From positions 1-40,409 of the forward strand of contig CALSCP010002128.1 of the NCBI GenBank assembly GCA_943704425.1: a stretch of DNA of 40,409 nt. Direction: 5' to 3'. The notes under the pieces are model-generated. The model saw only the letters and a program-made list of their open reading frames with translations. It had not been told where the DNA came from and ran no database searches. This document shows positions 11,345 to 23,172 of the stretch, piece by piece. The stretch is from Ministeria vibrans ATCC 50519 (lineage: Eukaryota > Opisthokonta > Filasterea). The position numbers were made by a program, and so were the translations under genes. How positions within the stretch are numbered: the first letter of the stretch is position 1; each line of letters begins with the position of its first letter.

Positions 11345-11528
11345 TCGTTATTATTGTCCTTATAATTATTATTATTGTATACGACGCAGTGAACATCATT
11401 ATTATTTTATGATAAAAGTAATATTTTTCTTAAGTATTCCACATTATAATGATATTATTCCATTTTTATTGTTATAATAATAAGCATTATTATGAATCTT
11501 GGTATCAATAATAAAATAATATCAATCA
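11345..11528. other. Convergent 3' intergenic spacer
   Basis: AT-rich (ATTATT, ATAATAAT) with no coding sequence. It separates the 3' end of the exostosin gene (+) from that of the 11.5-12.8 kb gene (-). Confidence 0.7.
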
Positions 11529-12840
11529 TTAATTGAAGAAAAAAAAGGAGAGAATGTACAGGAGAGAGAGAAAGAAGAGAATTCGGGCGTGAGTGCGATA
11601 AGACGCGAGAAAGCGCAAATTGAAGTGGAAGGAAGAAGGAGCAACGGTGGTCTGGGGCGACGCATGCGACGCATCAATGAGCACAGGTGCACTGTCGAGC
11701 TCAAACTGTGCAACACAATATTGTTTACAAACGTCTTCATATAAATAATAGATCTTCTTACTCGGGCGTTGAGATGGAGCGAAAGAGAGACAAAAAGACG
11801 CACAAGTGCGGGATGTTCGTAGGTGCGAATGGGCTGTGTAAGTGGATCGCACACCATCGGAACGGCACGGGGAATGCACTTGTGAGTGCCGCGAATAAGC
11901 TATACGGGAAGAGGCGATCAAAAGGGGATGGGCTATGTCCTTGGGAAATGCAGTTGCGGACCTGTTCACGGCCAGCATCAGAAAGAAAGAGCGGCTCGAG
12001 AGGCGATTCCTTGAGCTGTGGTTCAAGATGAATGAGTTGGTTGGGGGATCGACTGGGACTGGCATTGCGACGGGCGAAGGTGCCGCGCTGCAGACCATCG
12101 GGGCTGGAGCTGCTGCTGCTGCTGCTGCTGCGACTATTGCTGCCGTTGGGACTGCTCATTGATGAGCGCAGTCCCTTCTTAAGCTCGGCACTTCCGTCAA
12201 ACTACACCATCATCATAAACGAAGTAAGCTTAAACAAAAAATACTACAGCCGAGTGGGTGTACATACGTTGAATGCAGTGCCAAGATACACAGTCGTGTC
12301 ATACAAAACCTTCTTGTGCTTTGAGATCTACACAAACGCGCAAATAAGTGCAGAGTCGACAAAAAACATATTATAGAGTTGAAAGAAAAAGAGAGAGAGA
12401 GAAAGAGGACCAAAGAAGTGATAGTAGAAAGAGAGGAGAAAGACACAAGTTGATAAAGAGAGAGAACGGAGAAAAAAGCAAAGTGAAAAAGAGAAGAGAA
12501 GGAAACAAAGTGATAAAGAGAGAGGAGAAAGAAAAAAATATAGTGTGATAGAGAAATAAACGTGAAAGAAAAAAGGTCAAAACACCAAAAGGCTGTTGAG
12601 CTGGATAAAACAAACCTCTTGGAGCGAACGACCACCGCCCGTTAGCTCGAGCGAGTTGGACTGGGCGCGCCCGCCCATGACCCAATCGACAAGCCGGGTC
12701 GACAGACTGCGACGAGCCATTTGCACCTGTTGCTCACGCTCATCCTCCTCTGCCAATGCCAGCGACGAGAATGCCAGTTGCAGTTGGGGCAACAGCTGAT
12801 GAACCTGTTCGTCAAAACAAAAAGAACAATTAAGGATCAT
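11529..12840 (-). CDS. Unrecognised protein gene, probably incomplete at its 5' end
   Basis: Family not recognised. The clearest exon (~12811-12616) encodes VHQLLPQLQLAFSSLALAEED, a charged helix, and STRLVDWVMGG, ending SLQE|GTTTGT. The second (12327 to ~12268) encodes ISKHKKVLYDTTVYLGTAFN|GTATGT. The third (from ~12210) begins FDGSAELKKGLRS, then a Ser-rich linker with seven AGC codons, then NQLIHLEPQLKESPLEPLFLSDAG. Further frames (RTYEHPALVRLFVSLSLHLNAR, then FELDSAPVLIDASHASPQTT) look coding, but I could not fix the joins. The last one ends in a hydrophobic ILFFLSLLYIL tail at 11529. An ATG exists at 12840, but the sequence there (pyrimidines, then GACGAACAG|GTTCATC) looks like an intron 3' end, so the true first exon may be missing. 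Confidence 0.5.
12367..12548. repeat. Purine-rich intronic repeat (sense strand CT-rich) with TATCACTTTGTTTC-like units
   Basis: On the minus strand, which is sense, this intron reads as repeated CTCTCTTTATCACTTTGTTT-type units of about 30 bp. The same unit is found in introns at 18.4 kb and 28.2 kb. Confidence 0.75.
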
Positions 12841-12871
12841 ATCATTCGAGAAAACGAATAGAGTAGTGAGG

Positions 12872-12999
<128 letters not shown>

Positions 13000-13018
13000 C
13001 AAACACATAAATTAATAC

Positions 13019-13098
13019 TAATAAAAATAATAATTATTATTATTATAATAATAATAATAATAATAATAATAATTTATTGTTATTATTATTATCGTTAT
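13019..13098. repeat. AAT/ATT trinucleotide repeat
   Basis: About 80 bp of AAT/ATT, only about 25 bp from the GA array at 12872-12995 and immediately past the last recognisable kinase exon. Confidence 0.9.
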
Positions 13099-13134
13099 TA
13101 TTGTTATTGTTCTTTCGTGAAAAGATATTCGTAC

Positions 13135-16100
13135 CAGCCCCCAAGAAAAACACAATGTTTGCGTGTCGAAGCGAGCGCAAGAGACGCACTTCACGATCAA
13201 ACTCCAAAATAGACTCGGAATCAGACTCCATCACAGCCTCCTTCAGCACCTTGATCGCCACCTTCATCTCTCCATACTCGCCCAACCTACACAAAAACGG
13301 TGAGAGCTCACTCACACACTTACACAAGCACCCAACGACTCCCACACTTTGCAACTTTCGTCGCTTTTCTCATTCCATTACTTACCCACTCGCTTACTCT
13401 TATTCACACTCCTCACTCTCTTCACTCTCCTCACTCTCCTCACTCTCCTCACTCTCCTCACTCTCTTCACTTCCCTCACTCTCTTCACTCTTATCACTCT
13501 TACCAGACTTCTCCACAGGCACCTTCGTCAACCTTGCGCACCAGCTTGAGCTCGTTCATGTCAATGTGAAAGGCACGGTTGAGCTCGCGCACCTCCTGCT
13601 CCGTCTTGTGCAACAGTTTCTCGTAGTGCTCCTGACCGTACTTGTAGCGACGCGCACGACGACGGTTGCGAATAACGGCGAACAAACATACAATGACAAT
13701 GAGCAGCACGACCGACACAATGACGCCGACCCACGGAAAGGTGCACCGGTCGACGGAGAGATAGCCAGGCTGACACACACAGTTGGCGGTAAAGGAACCC
13801 TTCTGAAGGGCACACGTCCCGTGACCATTGCAATAGTTGGGCTTGCACTCGCTACACGCCGTGTCCGCCACCGCACCAATGATGGGCGAATAGCTCGAGC
13901 CGGGACACATCTTGCACGCCGTTAGACCCACCGTGTCGCTGTATTCGCCCATGGCACAAGGAGTACACCCTTGCCGGAAGAAATCGGGGCTGCTCGAGCC
14001 AAGAGAGCAACCGGGCGACAGTCGCGCAAGACTGTTCACCGTAGAGATCACCTGAAAGCCCCCAAATAAGTACATTGTGGCGCCCACACGCGTCGCCGAG
14101 GCCATCGACGTGGCCGGGAGCGCACCGGTCGTGTGCAGTGCCTCCCACTTGCCCGTGGAAAGGTCAAACATTACAGTACTGTTGAGCACCTCCTGCGTCT
14201 CCGTCGTGTTCAGTAGCTCTACGTCGCCACCGGTGGTCACAATGAACTTGGTGCCAAACGCCGCGCTGGCCGCCAGATATCGTGCACCCACAAAGGACGG
14301 TGCGGCACCGAGCGTGCTCCACACAAGTCCGTCGTACAGCCACAAGTCGTCAAAATGAAAATCGGTCAGATTGGTTCCGCCAAACACCGCAAGCACACTG
14401 GTGCCATCGTCGCGATCGAGCACTTGTGCAGCATGGTAGAGACGCGGCGCGGGCACGCGTGGTCCCTGGTCGACTTCGCGCCACTGTGCGAGCTCAAGGT
14501 CAAAGAGAAACATCGCATTGGAAATGGCAAGCCCGCTGGGGTCTTCAGGCGGCACCGAGTAGCCACCCCACACGAGCATCTGGTTGTGAAACACATTGGC
14601 AGAGTGACCCGCACGGCCATACTCGGGTGCAGTGCCGGTGGCATTTGCCACACGCTCCCAATGCAAACGGACCGTATCAAAGAGCAGCAAATCGGCAAGC
14701 GTCGGGTGGGACATGGCAAACGTCTCGCCTCCCGTGCCACCGTACATGAGCACAACTGGATACGCATTCTTCTCGAAAAGAGACTCGCGCGTGAGCGTGA
14801 CAAGTGTATGTAAGCAACGGCGCGCCAGCCCGCCACCATCTGCGCTTTCCGTGAGCACCTGCTGCCATGTTTCGTTTTGCGTGTTGAAAAGAAACGTGTC
14901 GTTGTGCAGGTAGGATGAGATGAGAAACTGTTGAAGACCGCCAAAGATGAGAATGTTGTTGTCGTAGGTAGCGACTGGCGTGAGACCACGCGCAGAAGGG
15001 ACAGTGGGCGACGACTCAGATGAGAGTTCGCTCCACGAAGCGTAGCGCAGGCGCAGCGAGAGTGCATAGGCATCGTCGATGACTGCGCCCGAGACCACCG
15101 AAAGACCCCCCAGCATGACCATGGTCGCCTCACTGTCAGCCTTATTGTTCATGTCAGATGGCAGCACAGCGCCCGTTGCGCCGGTACGTGCGGTCGGAGA
15201 ATTGTCGCTGACAAGCTCGGTCCACACGCCGCGTGACGAGCCGCCGACAAAGGTGAACGAGTAGACAGTCTGGCCGCCAATGTTGTCCACAATGCCGCCC
15301 CAGCTGTAGAGAAACTTGTCGTTTGTAGCACACACTTGGCTGTACATGGGCTCAATGGGATTGGTGGTGTTGAGCACCTCATTCCACTCGCGCGAGGTCA
15401 CATCAAAGGCCCACACATCGTCAAAGACCGACGGAATGTCCAGGTACGTGCCCACCGATAGTCCTCCAAACAGCACCACCGCTTGTGAAATACCCAGTGG
15501 GTCCACAGCAATCATACCGGCACAGCTCATTTGACGAGCAGGAGGACCCACCAGAGGCGAGATTTCCGTCCACTCGTTGGTGGCCGTCTCGAAGATCCAC
15601 GTTGAGTTGTACGCGAAGAAGGCATTGATGTTGCCCGTGCCACCAAAGATAAACAGTTGGGCATTGGGAAGCGCCGTAGCAACGTGCATGGCGCGACGTT
15701 GAGGTAGCAGATGCGAGCTAGGGTGGACTTGGACCCAGGCGTCACCGACGGTATCAAAGTACCACAGGTCGTTGAAGTACTCACCCGTCTCGGCGTTGAG
15801 GCCGCCAAAGAGATACGCAACGTCGCCACCATTGACTGTGAGGGTTGTGAGCGTGTGGCCCATGCGGGCGGGTGGGTTGGTCGACGGAAAGAGACGATAG
15901 TAGGCGTTGAGAGAGGGAATGAAGAGCCAAGTGTCGTTGTGCTGCACATTGGCCGAGGGCGAGAAGCCGCCAAAGTACAGCACAACCGTGACGGGGATGA
16001 CCGCATCATCCAAGGTTACGTTCGACAGCGCCGTGGCCGCGGCAAAAAAACGAGCCTGAAGCGGAAACGGGAAAGAGAAGGAGAGATGTGAGAAAGTGAA

Positions 16101-16491
16101 ACACACGAGCGAAGGAAAAGAAAAAAACGAAGAGAAAAACAGACGAAGAAGGATAGAAAGGAGGTGTATACGGCTGGATGGAGGTTCTTGGCGACCACAG
16201 TGGACCAGTCGTTGCCGTCGACGAGCACGCTTGCGTTGGGATAGAGCGGGGACGGCGGGACAGCGGGTGGCGGCGTGTCTGCGTCGCCACGGGCCTGCGA
16301 CGGGCCGTGTGGGGCATGCAGAGGGCGCAGGGGCTCTGGGACGGCCTAGAGGGGAGGGAGGGGAGCAGGCGGAGATCAGCGGAGTACAAACCTGTCGATG
16401 TCAGATGACAAATTATTACAAACGCAAGAGGGTCGTGGATCGATCGACAGTCATGCACCAACACAAGGAGCAGCAGCAATAACTTCCACAT
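13135..16491 (-). CDS. Kelch-repeat receptor kinase (TKL-like), truncated inside the kinase N-lobe
   Basis: A predicted cell-surface receptor. The ATG at 16491 opens a signal peptide (MWKLLLLLLVLVHDC). A second exon ends WSTVVAKNLHPA. The long exon (about 16050-13504) carries roughly twelve kelch blades: LYFGGFSP, YLFGGLNAETG, FIFGGTGN, VLFGGLSVG, MLGGLSVV, LIFGGLQQ, LMYGGTGG, LVWGGYSV, AVFGGTNL, YLFGGFQV and others. Then come a TNFR/ephrin-receptor-like Cys repeat (QGCTPCAMGEYSD...CKMCPGSSYS), an EGF-like module (YCNGHGTC...CVCQPGYL), a membrane helix (VGVIVSVVLLIVIVCLF) and basic RNRRRARRYKYG. The kinase starts LKLVRKVDEGACGEVW, with MKVAIKVLK (the beta-3 Lys) and FDREVRLLRSLRHANIVFFLGAG. 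A phase-1 donor (G|GTACGA) follows, and no exon with HRD or DFG motifs exists in the window. The kinase is therefore incomplete here. Confidence 0.88.
13395..13500. repeat. CTCCTCACT minisatellite in a kinase-gene intron
   Basis: About ten imperfect 9-bp units of CTCCTCACT / CTCTTCACT in the intron between the kinase exon ending VDEGACGEVW and the next one. Unlike the other tracts, the pyrimidines here are on the antisense strand. Confidence 0.85.
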
Positions 16492-16619
16492 GGTTATTGA
16501 GAGAGTGAGGAATGGAAATTTTAAAATTATATTTTAATCAATTTTATCAACAAAAAATCACAGAACTTCGAATTGAGTCTCTAATCTCTATTCTGTACTC
16601 TCGAATCATTATTTAAGTC
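16492..16619. promoter_or_regulatory. Divergent promoter region, receptor kinase / AP-2 mu
   Basis: 128 bp between the start codons of the kelch receptor kinase (minus) and AP-2 mu (plus). It is AT-rich with TTTTAAAATTATATTTTAATC near 16518-16540. A shared or back-to-back promoter is inferred from spacing only. Confidence 0.45.
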
Positions 16620-16749
16620 ATGATCTCTGGACTGTTCTTCTTCTCGCAAAAGGGCGATGTCCTTTTGTCAAGAGTGTACCGTGACGGCATTGGGTAGGCG
16701 CATATAAATATCTTCATTTCTTCTCATTTTCACTTTTTGACCATTTTTC

Positions 16750-16780
<31 letters not shown>

Positions 16781-18846
16781 TTTATCGATCCATTTCGTAT
16801 TCTCATCGTTGTGCGTCTTCTTCTGTGCAGCAAGGCGGCCGGTGACGTATTTCGCGTCAACGTCATCCACTCGCGCCACCAGGTAGAGCCAGAGAATCCC
16901 TTCAACTGTCTTTTTTCTTCTCTTTTTTTTCCTCTCTCTCTCTTCTCTCTCTCTTCTCTCTCAACCGCTCTCTGTCGCTTTAATCGCAGGTTCGCAACCC
17001 CGTGGTGGTGATCAACCGGTCGAGCTACTTCCACCTGAAGCTGTCCAACAACGTGTGGCTGGTGGCGGTCGTCAAGAACAACGCCAATGCGATGATGGTC
17101 TTTGAGTTTCTGCGCCGCTTCTCGACGCTCCTTGCGGGCTATTTCGGGGCGGGCAAGGCCGACGCGCTCAACGAGGAGGCGATCCGCAACAACTTTGTCA
17201 TTATCTACGAACTCCTCGATGGTGAGAGCCGCCGCAAGCGACCACACCCGCTCTAACAAGTGTTTTGTGCGTTGTATTGTCTCCTTCTCTCAGAGTGCGT
17301 CGATTTTGGTTACCCACAGAACACAGACGCCGGCACGCTGAAGCAATACATTATGAACGACAGCGTAAAAGAGGTAAACGTGACAGCACTCCCATTGATG
17401 ATAATATTGTTTTGATTTGAATATTTTGTGTGTGTGTGTGTGTGTGTGTGTTTTTGGACGCTGTATATTGTTTTTGTCTCAGGTGGTCAGCGTTGGCGAT
17501 CAGAGCAAACTGACGTCGCAAGTGACGGGCGTGACAAGCTGGCGTCAGGAAGGCTTGAAATACCGCAAAAACCAAGTGTGGCTTGATGTCATTGAGTCGG
17601 TGGATCTCCTGATGGCTCCCGACGGTACCAGTCAACCGAGGAAATAGAATGTTTATATCACTGTTCTCTGATTGTGCCTATATATTGTTTGGTTTTTAAT
17701 TTATATGTATAGGAACGCCATTGGAGTCGCACGTGAAAGGGTCGATCCAGATGAAGTGCTATCTGTCGGGGATGCCCGAGTGCAAGTTTGGGCTCAACGA
17801 CAAGCTGGTGTACGACGGTGAAGGGCGCACGAGCAAAGGGAAGAAGCTGATCAACATTGACGACTGCACATTCCACCAGTGTGTCAGACTGGGTCGCTTT
17901 GAGAAGGAGCGCTCAATCAGGTGCGGGGAAAGGAAACTGAACGAGAGGCATTGAAAGAGAGAGACTCATTGAGTGTGTAGTTTTATTCCTCCTGATGGAC
18001 AATTTGAGCTGATGAGCTTCCGCACCTCTGAGAACATCTCACTGCCCTTCCGTGTTGTGCCCATTGTCAAAGTGTCTCAGGGCGTTGTCGATCTGCGTAT
18101 CATTGTCAAGGCGCTCTTTAAGCCACAGTTTGTCGCAAACAATGTTGAAGTACGTGATAATATTGAATTACTAGACAGTTTATTTTTGACATTGATTTGG
18201 TGTGCATCTTTGTTTTCTTTTGTCAAGGTGCGCATTCCATTGCCCAAGAACACCGCCCAAGTCAACAAACTCAAGGACGTGCGAGTGGGTCGTGCAAAGT
18301 ACAAGTCAGCCGACAATGCACTGGTCTGGCGGTACGCACTTATGATTATTCTGCTTTATCGCCTGTTTTTCTGTCACTTTGTTTCGTTCCCTCAATCACT
18401 TTTTGTTTACATCTCCTCAAACTGCATCAGTTTGTTTCTTTTTTCTCTATCACTTTGTTTCTTTCTCTATCACTTTTGTTTTTTTCTCCCTTCTTTCTCT
18501 CTGATGTGTGATTGACATTGTGGTTTGTCTTCTGTGCAGTTTGCGGCAGATGGCGGGTCACACTGAGGCGACCTTGGTGGCGGAAATTGAGCTGCTCAAC
18601 ACGACGGACAAGAAGGCGGGATGGCACAAGCCAAACATCTCAATGTCCTTCCAGGTACAAACGTATCAGGCCATCTTGAATAGCTTATTGACTAACACGC
18701 ACACGCACATTTCTCAGGTGCCCATGTTTACTGCGTCGGGTCTCGTTGTGCGCTATCTCAAGGTTGTTGAGTCGAAGCTGGACTACCACGCCACAAAGTG
18801 GGTCCGTTACCTCACAAAGGCCGGCACTTACGAAATTCGCACTTAA
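16620..18846 (+). CDS. AP2M1: AP-2 clathrin adaptor complex, mu subunit
   Basis: The medium chain of the AP-2 adaptor, which binds PIP2 and YxxPhi cargo signals at the plasma membrane during clathrin-mediated endocytosis. It starts [25 protein letters not shown] at 16620, the typical mu longin-domain start. It continues [33 protein letters not shown] and [22 protein letters not shown]. The linker keeps [15 protein letters not shown], the segment holding the regulatory Thr phosphorylated by AAK1 in animals (family knowledge). The mu homology domain includes [75 protein letters not shown] and [16 protein letters not shown]. The length (~433 residues) fits. There are about ten exons; donors include GTAGGC, GTGAGA, GTACGT and GTACGC. 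Its pyrimidine-rich introns lie at ~16.92 and ~18.4 kb, and its 3' end is in a tandem duplication. Confidence 0.97.
18355..18512. repeat. Pyrimidine-rich intronic repeat with TATCACTTTGTTTC units in AP-2 mu
   Basis: Imperfect units such as CTATCACTTTGTTTCTTTCT recur at about 18437-18480, related to tracts at 12.4 and 28.2 kb. The pyrimidines are on the sense strand. Confidence 0.7.
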
Positions 18847-19002
18847 CTCTCACTCTCCGTTTTTCTTTTTATTGAAATCCTTCTTTTTATTTCATCTAAA
18901 ATGACCGTGATATGAGCTTCTATTCGCACTTTAACTCACTCCCTTTTCTTTTTACATCGAAATCCTTTTATTACATTTAAAATGACCGTGATATGAGCTC
19001 CT
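18834..19002. repeat. Imperfect tandem duplication across the AP-2 mu / MCM10 convergent 3' ends
   Basis: Copy A runs from 18834 to about 18920 and copy B from about 18922 to 19002. Both begin ATTCGCACTT(T)AA and end AATGACCGTGATATGAGCT. Copy A includes the last codons and stop of AP-2 mu. Copy B includes the last codons and stop of MCM10. Each copy therefore carries a relic of the other gene's end. Copies differ by small indels and substitutions. Confidence 0.85.
18967..18972 (-). terminator. Poly(A) signal of MCM10
   Basis: AATAAA on the minus strand, four bases past the MCM10 TAA stop (18977-18979). The same signal is preserved in the duplicated copy A near 18885. Confidence 0.55.
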
Positions 19003-20541
19003 GCTCTTTTGGAGTAATCACTCCCAAATGGAGCTTCTCCTCTCGAATCATTCCAACCGATTTGTACTGATCGCGCGCACGGCATCGCCTAAAGTACCAG
19101 AGAGAGGAAAGGTACAAAAGGTGGTCCAAGAGAGAGAGTAAGTAAGTCAGAGTGAGTGAGACAGATGAAGGACGAGACACAAACAGGTGAGACGAAGCGA
19201 GTCGGAAGCACAAAGTGTGTGTGGAAGTCAGAAAGGAGCACCGACAATGAGGAACAGGAAGAGTCAAAGGCAGAATGTAAAAACAATCCGAAAAAAGAAG
19301 GCAACTCAAGACGTCAAGAGAGATCCCAATCAAATTAAACGTCAAAAAGCTATCAAAGCTCTGCAAATAGTTTCTGTCACGTACCCACAAGGCTCTTTCG
19401 GCATCGCAAACAGACCCGAAGTGCCAAACCCAAACGTTCGATTCTGACATTTCTGTTGTATTGACAATGCACACAATTCATATCCGTATGTCAGTCTCCC
19501 ACAAACTATTTTCTCTAAACCCTTTTCGTGTTCTCTTACTTTACACTCGAAAAACCACTTTTGCGTTTGAATCTTTTCAATGGTGTGATGCTTGGTCTTG
19601 CACAGCTCACGAGCCTTCGACAGTAACCCATCATTGCACTACACAATAATATGAAAGTATTACGTCACTCACTTGCTCTCATTCTTTCTTTCTCAGAGAG
19701 CCTATACCTCTCGACACTGAAAGGCAGTTGCTTTGACGGACAGTGTTTTGCGCAGATGATCCGCACTTGCGTCCAGCTTGCCCATGTGGTCCCAGTACTT
19801 CTTGCGATGCTCTGCCTCTCCGTCGTCAATCACTGCCGCATACTGTGACTGCGCCTCACTTGCACTCGAGCCCACCTCACCAAAACAACTTGCCAGTTTG
19901 CGCGTGCGTCCACTCTCACTCGCCCGCTCCCGTTCCTTCCGTCGCTCTTCCCGCTCGTACGAATACAGTCCCCTCTCGTCCTCCTCCGACTCAAAACCAT
20001 CGCCGCCACCCCGGCTTCCTCGCTCCCCTGTCCGCTCCTTTCTCTTCCGCTTCCGCTCCATCTCCTCTTCCACCTCTAGCGCCGTTCGACCGCGCTTCAA
20101 CGCACCCCCCGCATTCAAACTCAACGCATTGGGATCCGCTCGACGTACCCCGCCACGCTGTCGAATCCGCTCAGCCAGTCGTGCACGTACCGCCTCGTCG
20201 CTCGCATCCGTCTGCTCCAGACGTCCACTCAGCGAAAATTTCGTCGAGTCGTGCGTCTCCTCAAAGCCAATCTCCATCTCCCGCTCGCGCATCTCTCGCT
20301 CCTCCTCCGCCTTCTGCTTCTCTACTTCATCGTCGTCGGGTGGTCGGATACCCGTGCGTGGATTGTAGCCCAACTTGCGCATCATCGACAGTGGCATCGA
20401 GTACTGCATTCCGTCACGCTCTTCCCGTCGCTTCAGCTCTTCTCGTCCCTATGCAACAAACAAAAAAATGTTCAAGTCAATGCACAGCATGATGGTTGCC
20501 CTCTATCTCTATAATTATATATAATTATATAATAATCATAA

Positions 20542-20572
<31 letters not shown>

Positions 20573-23075
20573 TATTATTATAATAATAATAATTATTATA
20601 ATTATTATTATTATAATTATAATTATATATATATATATATTACCGCTTCACTGGCAGCAAGTACAGTACGCACCGCACGCGACATTGGCAGGTGCTCGGC
20701 AATGACCTTGGCCTTCAGCTTGCCCGCCCCTTTGCCTTTGCTCTGTTCACTTGAGCCCGACGTGGCTGCTCGCTCGCGGCTCTCGGGTGTCTCTCGCTCG
20801 TCCATCACCACTCGACCTGCAACCGTGTACGACGCAACGCCACTCGTCTGTCCCGGCACCTCCAGCTTAACCCCGTTCTGCTGAGCCGTTGCAATTGCCG
20901 CCGCACGTGCGTGTGTCGACAACTGTTTGCTCCCGCGTCCACCTGAGCTACCACCGCTGCCCTTGGGCATCCCCGGACGACTCTTCACAATCTCGTTGAC
21001 CTTGCGCTCACCCATAGACTGCTGCGCCGCTGCCATGGCCGCAGCCGAGTCCCCCGTGCGTCCACCAAAACCCCCACTTCGGTCGACGATGGTGCGGCCC
21101 GGCAGTACAGCGCCCGCCTTGAGCCCCAAATCAAGTGCGGTCGATCGAAATGCCTGAGGACGTGTCGCTTTGAGCTTCTTGTAATGTGCCGTCGAGTGGA
21201 ACGTGCACACTTCCGAAACGCCTTTGTTGATCACATTGGTGCACTGTGAGCCGTTCTTGCACATGCTCTTGCAAAAGCCAAAGTCCATTGCCGTTCCAAT
21301 CTCAAGCAGTTTGGCTGGATGGTCAATTTTCAGAGAGGGTTCCTAAGGACACACAATACAAGTGTGTGAGAGGCGAGGAATAAGAAGCAAGCAAGTAAGC
21401 AAGCAAACAGAGGCAAACATACCTTGTCTGCTTCGTGTGCGGGAATAATCTCTGGGTTGAGCAAGGCAATGACTGTGCCGGGAACAATGCGCCAGTGGGT
21501 CTTGTAGACGTCGCCATGGCCCCAGAAAGGCAGCTCGCACCCGTCGAGGTTGTTGAGACGGAAATGGAAGTACTGACTGCCGTACTGGCCCTTTTTGGTG
21601 CTCTTGGATGCGACCACGGCGACCGTCACCCAGTCGGTCGTGCGCACAATGGGATCACGTTTGGTGCCTGTCACCTGTGTGCCGTGCGCCTGAGCGACGA
21701 ACCGGCGGATCTTCGCGAGAGGGACAAACTGGCGTTTGGTGGAGCCACCGTCAATGTACGAGCGAAAGGTACTCGAGGAAATGAGGCGGTTGCTGACGCG
21801 CAGTCGCGAGAATTCTTCTAGTGACGGTGCAGAAGAGACGGAGGAAGCGTGGGGGGTTGCACTGCGCGCGCTGGCTACTGGCATATCGTCAGGCACCACT
21901 TGCTTGTGACCGCGCTCTGGTGGCGCTGCCTGGCATTGCTTCTCGAGTGCCGCCTCTTTCTCCTCGGGCGTCATGAATGCCGTCATGAGAAGCTTCTTCT
22001 TCGGGGGTGAGCTTGGCGCGTTGGGTGTGGCGGTGGTACTGGCGGTGGTAGCGGTGGACGGGGTGGTTGGTGCGGTGCGCTTCACGTTCTTTCCGATGGC
22101 ACTCGACAAGGAAGTGGCGGTGGTGGTGGGGCGGTGAATGGAGTCGCCATTGCTGGAAATGGGTGTTGAAGAGGAGGTAGTGCTGCTTGTCTTGGTAGTG
22201 GAGTAAGATGAGAGTGAACGACGTGCTCCATCGGTCGTCTGTGTCTTTGGTAAGGTTGCCGACGTGCCTTTTGTCGAGGACGCAGTGGGTTGTGGGGCAG
22301 CCGACTTGGTCGTGTCCGACCCGATTCGGTAGGTTTTGCGCTCAGACGACAAGGAGGACAACTTGGATGCCGACGACAGCGACGCTGCTGCTGCTACTGA
22401 TGATGATGATGATGATGATGGTGCTGATGATGACACTGACGATGACACTGCCGATGAGGATGATGTGACTCTGGCCCGTACTCGCTTCGCATTCGACAGT
22501 TCCATTTGAAGGCGCTTAATCATAGCATCACGTTCGACAAGCTTCGCTTTGAGTAGAGCAATCTCATCGAGCAGTTCAGAGGGCGACCTAACGAGTGATT
22601 TTAGATTTCTTTTTTGTAAATTGGCGCGTAAAAGTCTCATTTTCGCAATCGTCTCTTACTTGTCGGTTGACGAGAAATTGAGCGCCCAAGCGTCATCATC
22701 ACTGTCGTCGTCGAGTGCAGCGTTGGCATCAGCGTCGTTTCCGTCATGCTGATCGCTTGAAGTGGCCGTTTCAGTCGACTTGAGTAGTTTCGTCGCGATG
22801 GTGGACGGTACAGCGACTTGCAGAGATGCAGCGGGCTTGACGGAGCTTGTGACGGTCGGTCGTTTGCCCACAAGTCCGCCGACGGACGGGGTGGACGAGT
22901 CGGACGACAGGGAGGGCGCAGAGGCGCGAAGTGCGCCAACTTGTTCATCTTCTGAGGACGACATGGCCTTCCCATCATTTGCATCGTCGTCGTCGTCGTC
23001 AGAGCATTCGTCCATTTGCTGTAATAGTAGATCTAGACGGTCTTCGTCCTCTGCACACGTGACTGTGGAGTCCAT
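18977..23075 (-). CDS. MCM10: MCM10, DNA replication initiation factor
   Basis: Helps activate the CMG helicase and binds DNA at replication origins. Exon 1 (ATG 23075) is acidic and Ser-rich: MDSTVTCAEDEDRLDLLLQQM...DDDSDDDAWALNF. The splice AA|GTAAGA joins SPSELLDEIALLKAKL, a coiled coil. The OB-fold follows a Ser/Thr-rich linker: RLRVSNRLISSSTF, FVPLAKIRRF, DWVTVAVVASKS, YFHFRLNNLDGCELPFWGHGD and GTVIALLNPEI. The zinc finger is GFCKSMCKNGSQC...VCTFHSTAHYKKL. A large charged exon (about 20450-19710) starts GREELKRREER. The C-terminal zinc region is built from three short exons: FQCRECNDG, then CKTKHHTIEKIQTQKWFFECK, then NRTFGFGTSGLFAMPKEPCG, then RCRARDQYKSVGM. It lacks the second Cys of the usual 'FFKCPCGNRT' pair. 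The start lies 97 bp from INCENP, head-to-head. Confidence 0.93.
19100..19345. repeat. Purine-rich (sense CT-rich) tract in the last MCM10 intron
   Basis: GAGAGA- and GAGTGAG-rich on the plus strand, a polypyrimidine tract on the MCM10 sense strand, ending with the acceptor CTTTAG near 19087. Confidence 0.6.
20508..20641. repeat. ATT/TA simple repeat in an MCM10 intron
   Basis: About 130 bp of ATTATT, TAATAATAAT and (TA)n that includes a near-palindromic ATT/AAT inverted pair. It sits directly beside the donor after ...LAASEA. Confidence 0.9.
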
Positions 23076-23172
23076 CTTCAAAAAAATGAGAAAATTCAAC
23101 TCAAGTCTTATTCAACTTCTGATTTCTGTGGATTGATTTCTGAATTCTGACACTCATTTCTCCTCTTCCGTG
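23076..23172. promoter_or_regulatory. 97-bp divergent promoter, MCM10 / INCENP
   Basis: Only 97 bp separate the ATGs of MCM10 (minus) and INCENP (plus). A shared bidirectional promoter is likely from the spacing. I cannot identify a specific cell-cycle element with confidence. Confidence 0.5.

Noticed and set aside
13407..13500. CRISPR-like array
   Set aside because: The 9-bp CTCCTCACT units are contiguous with no unique spacers, and the host is a eukaryote.
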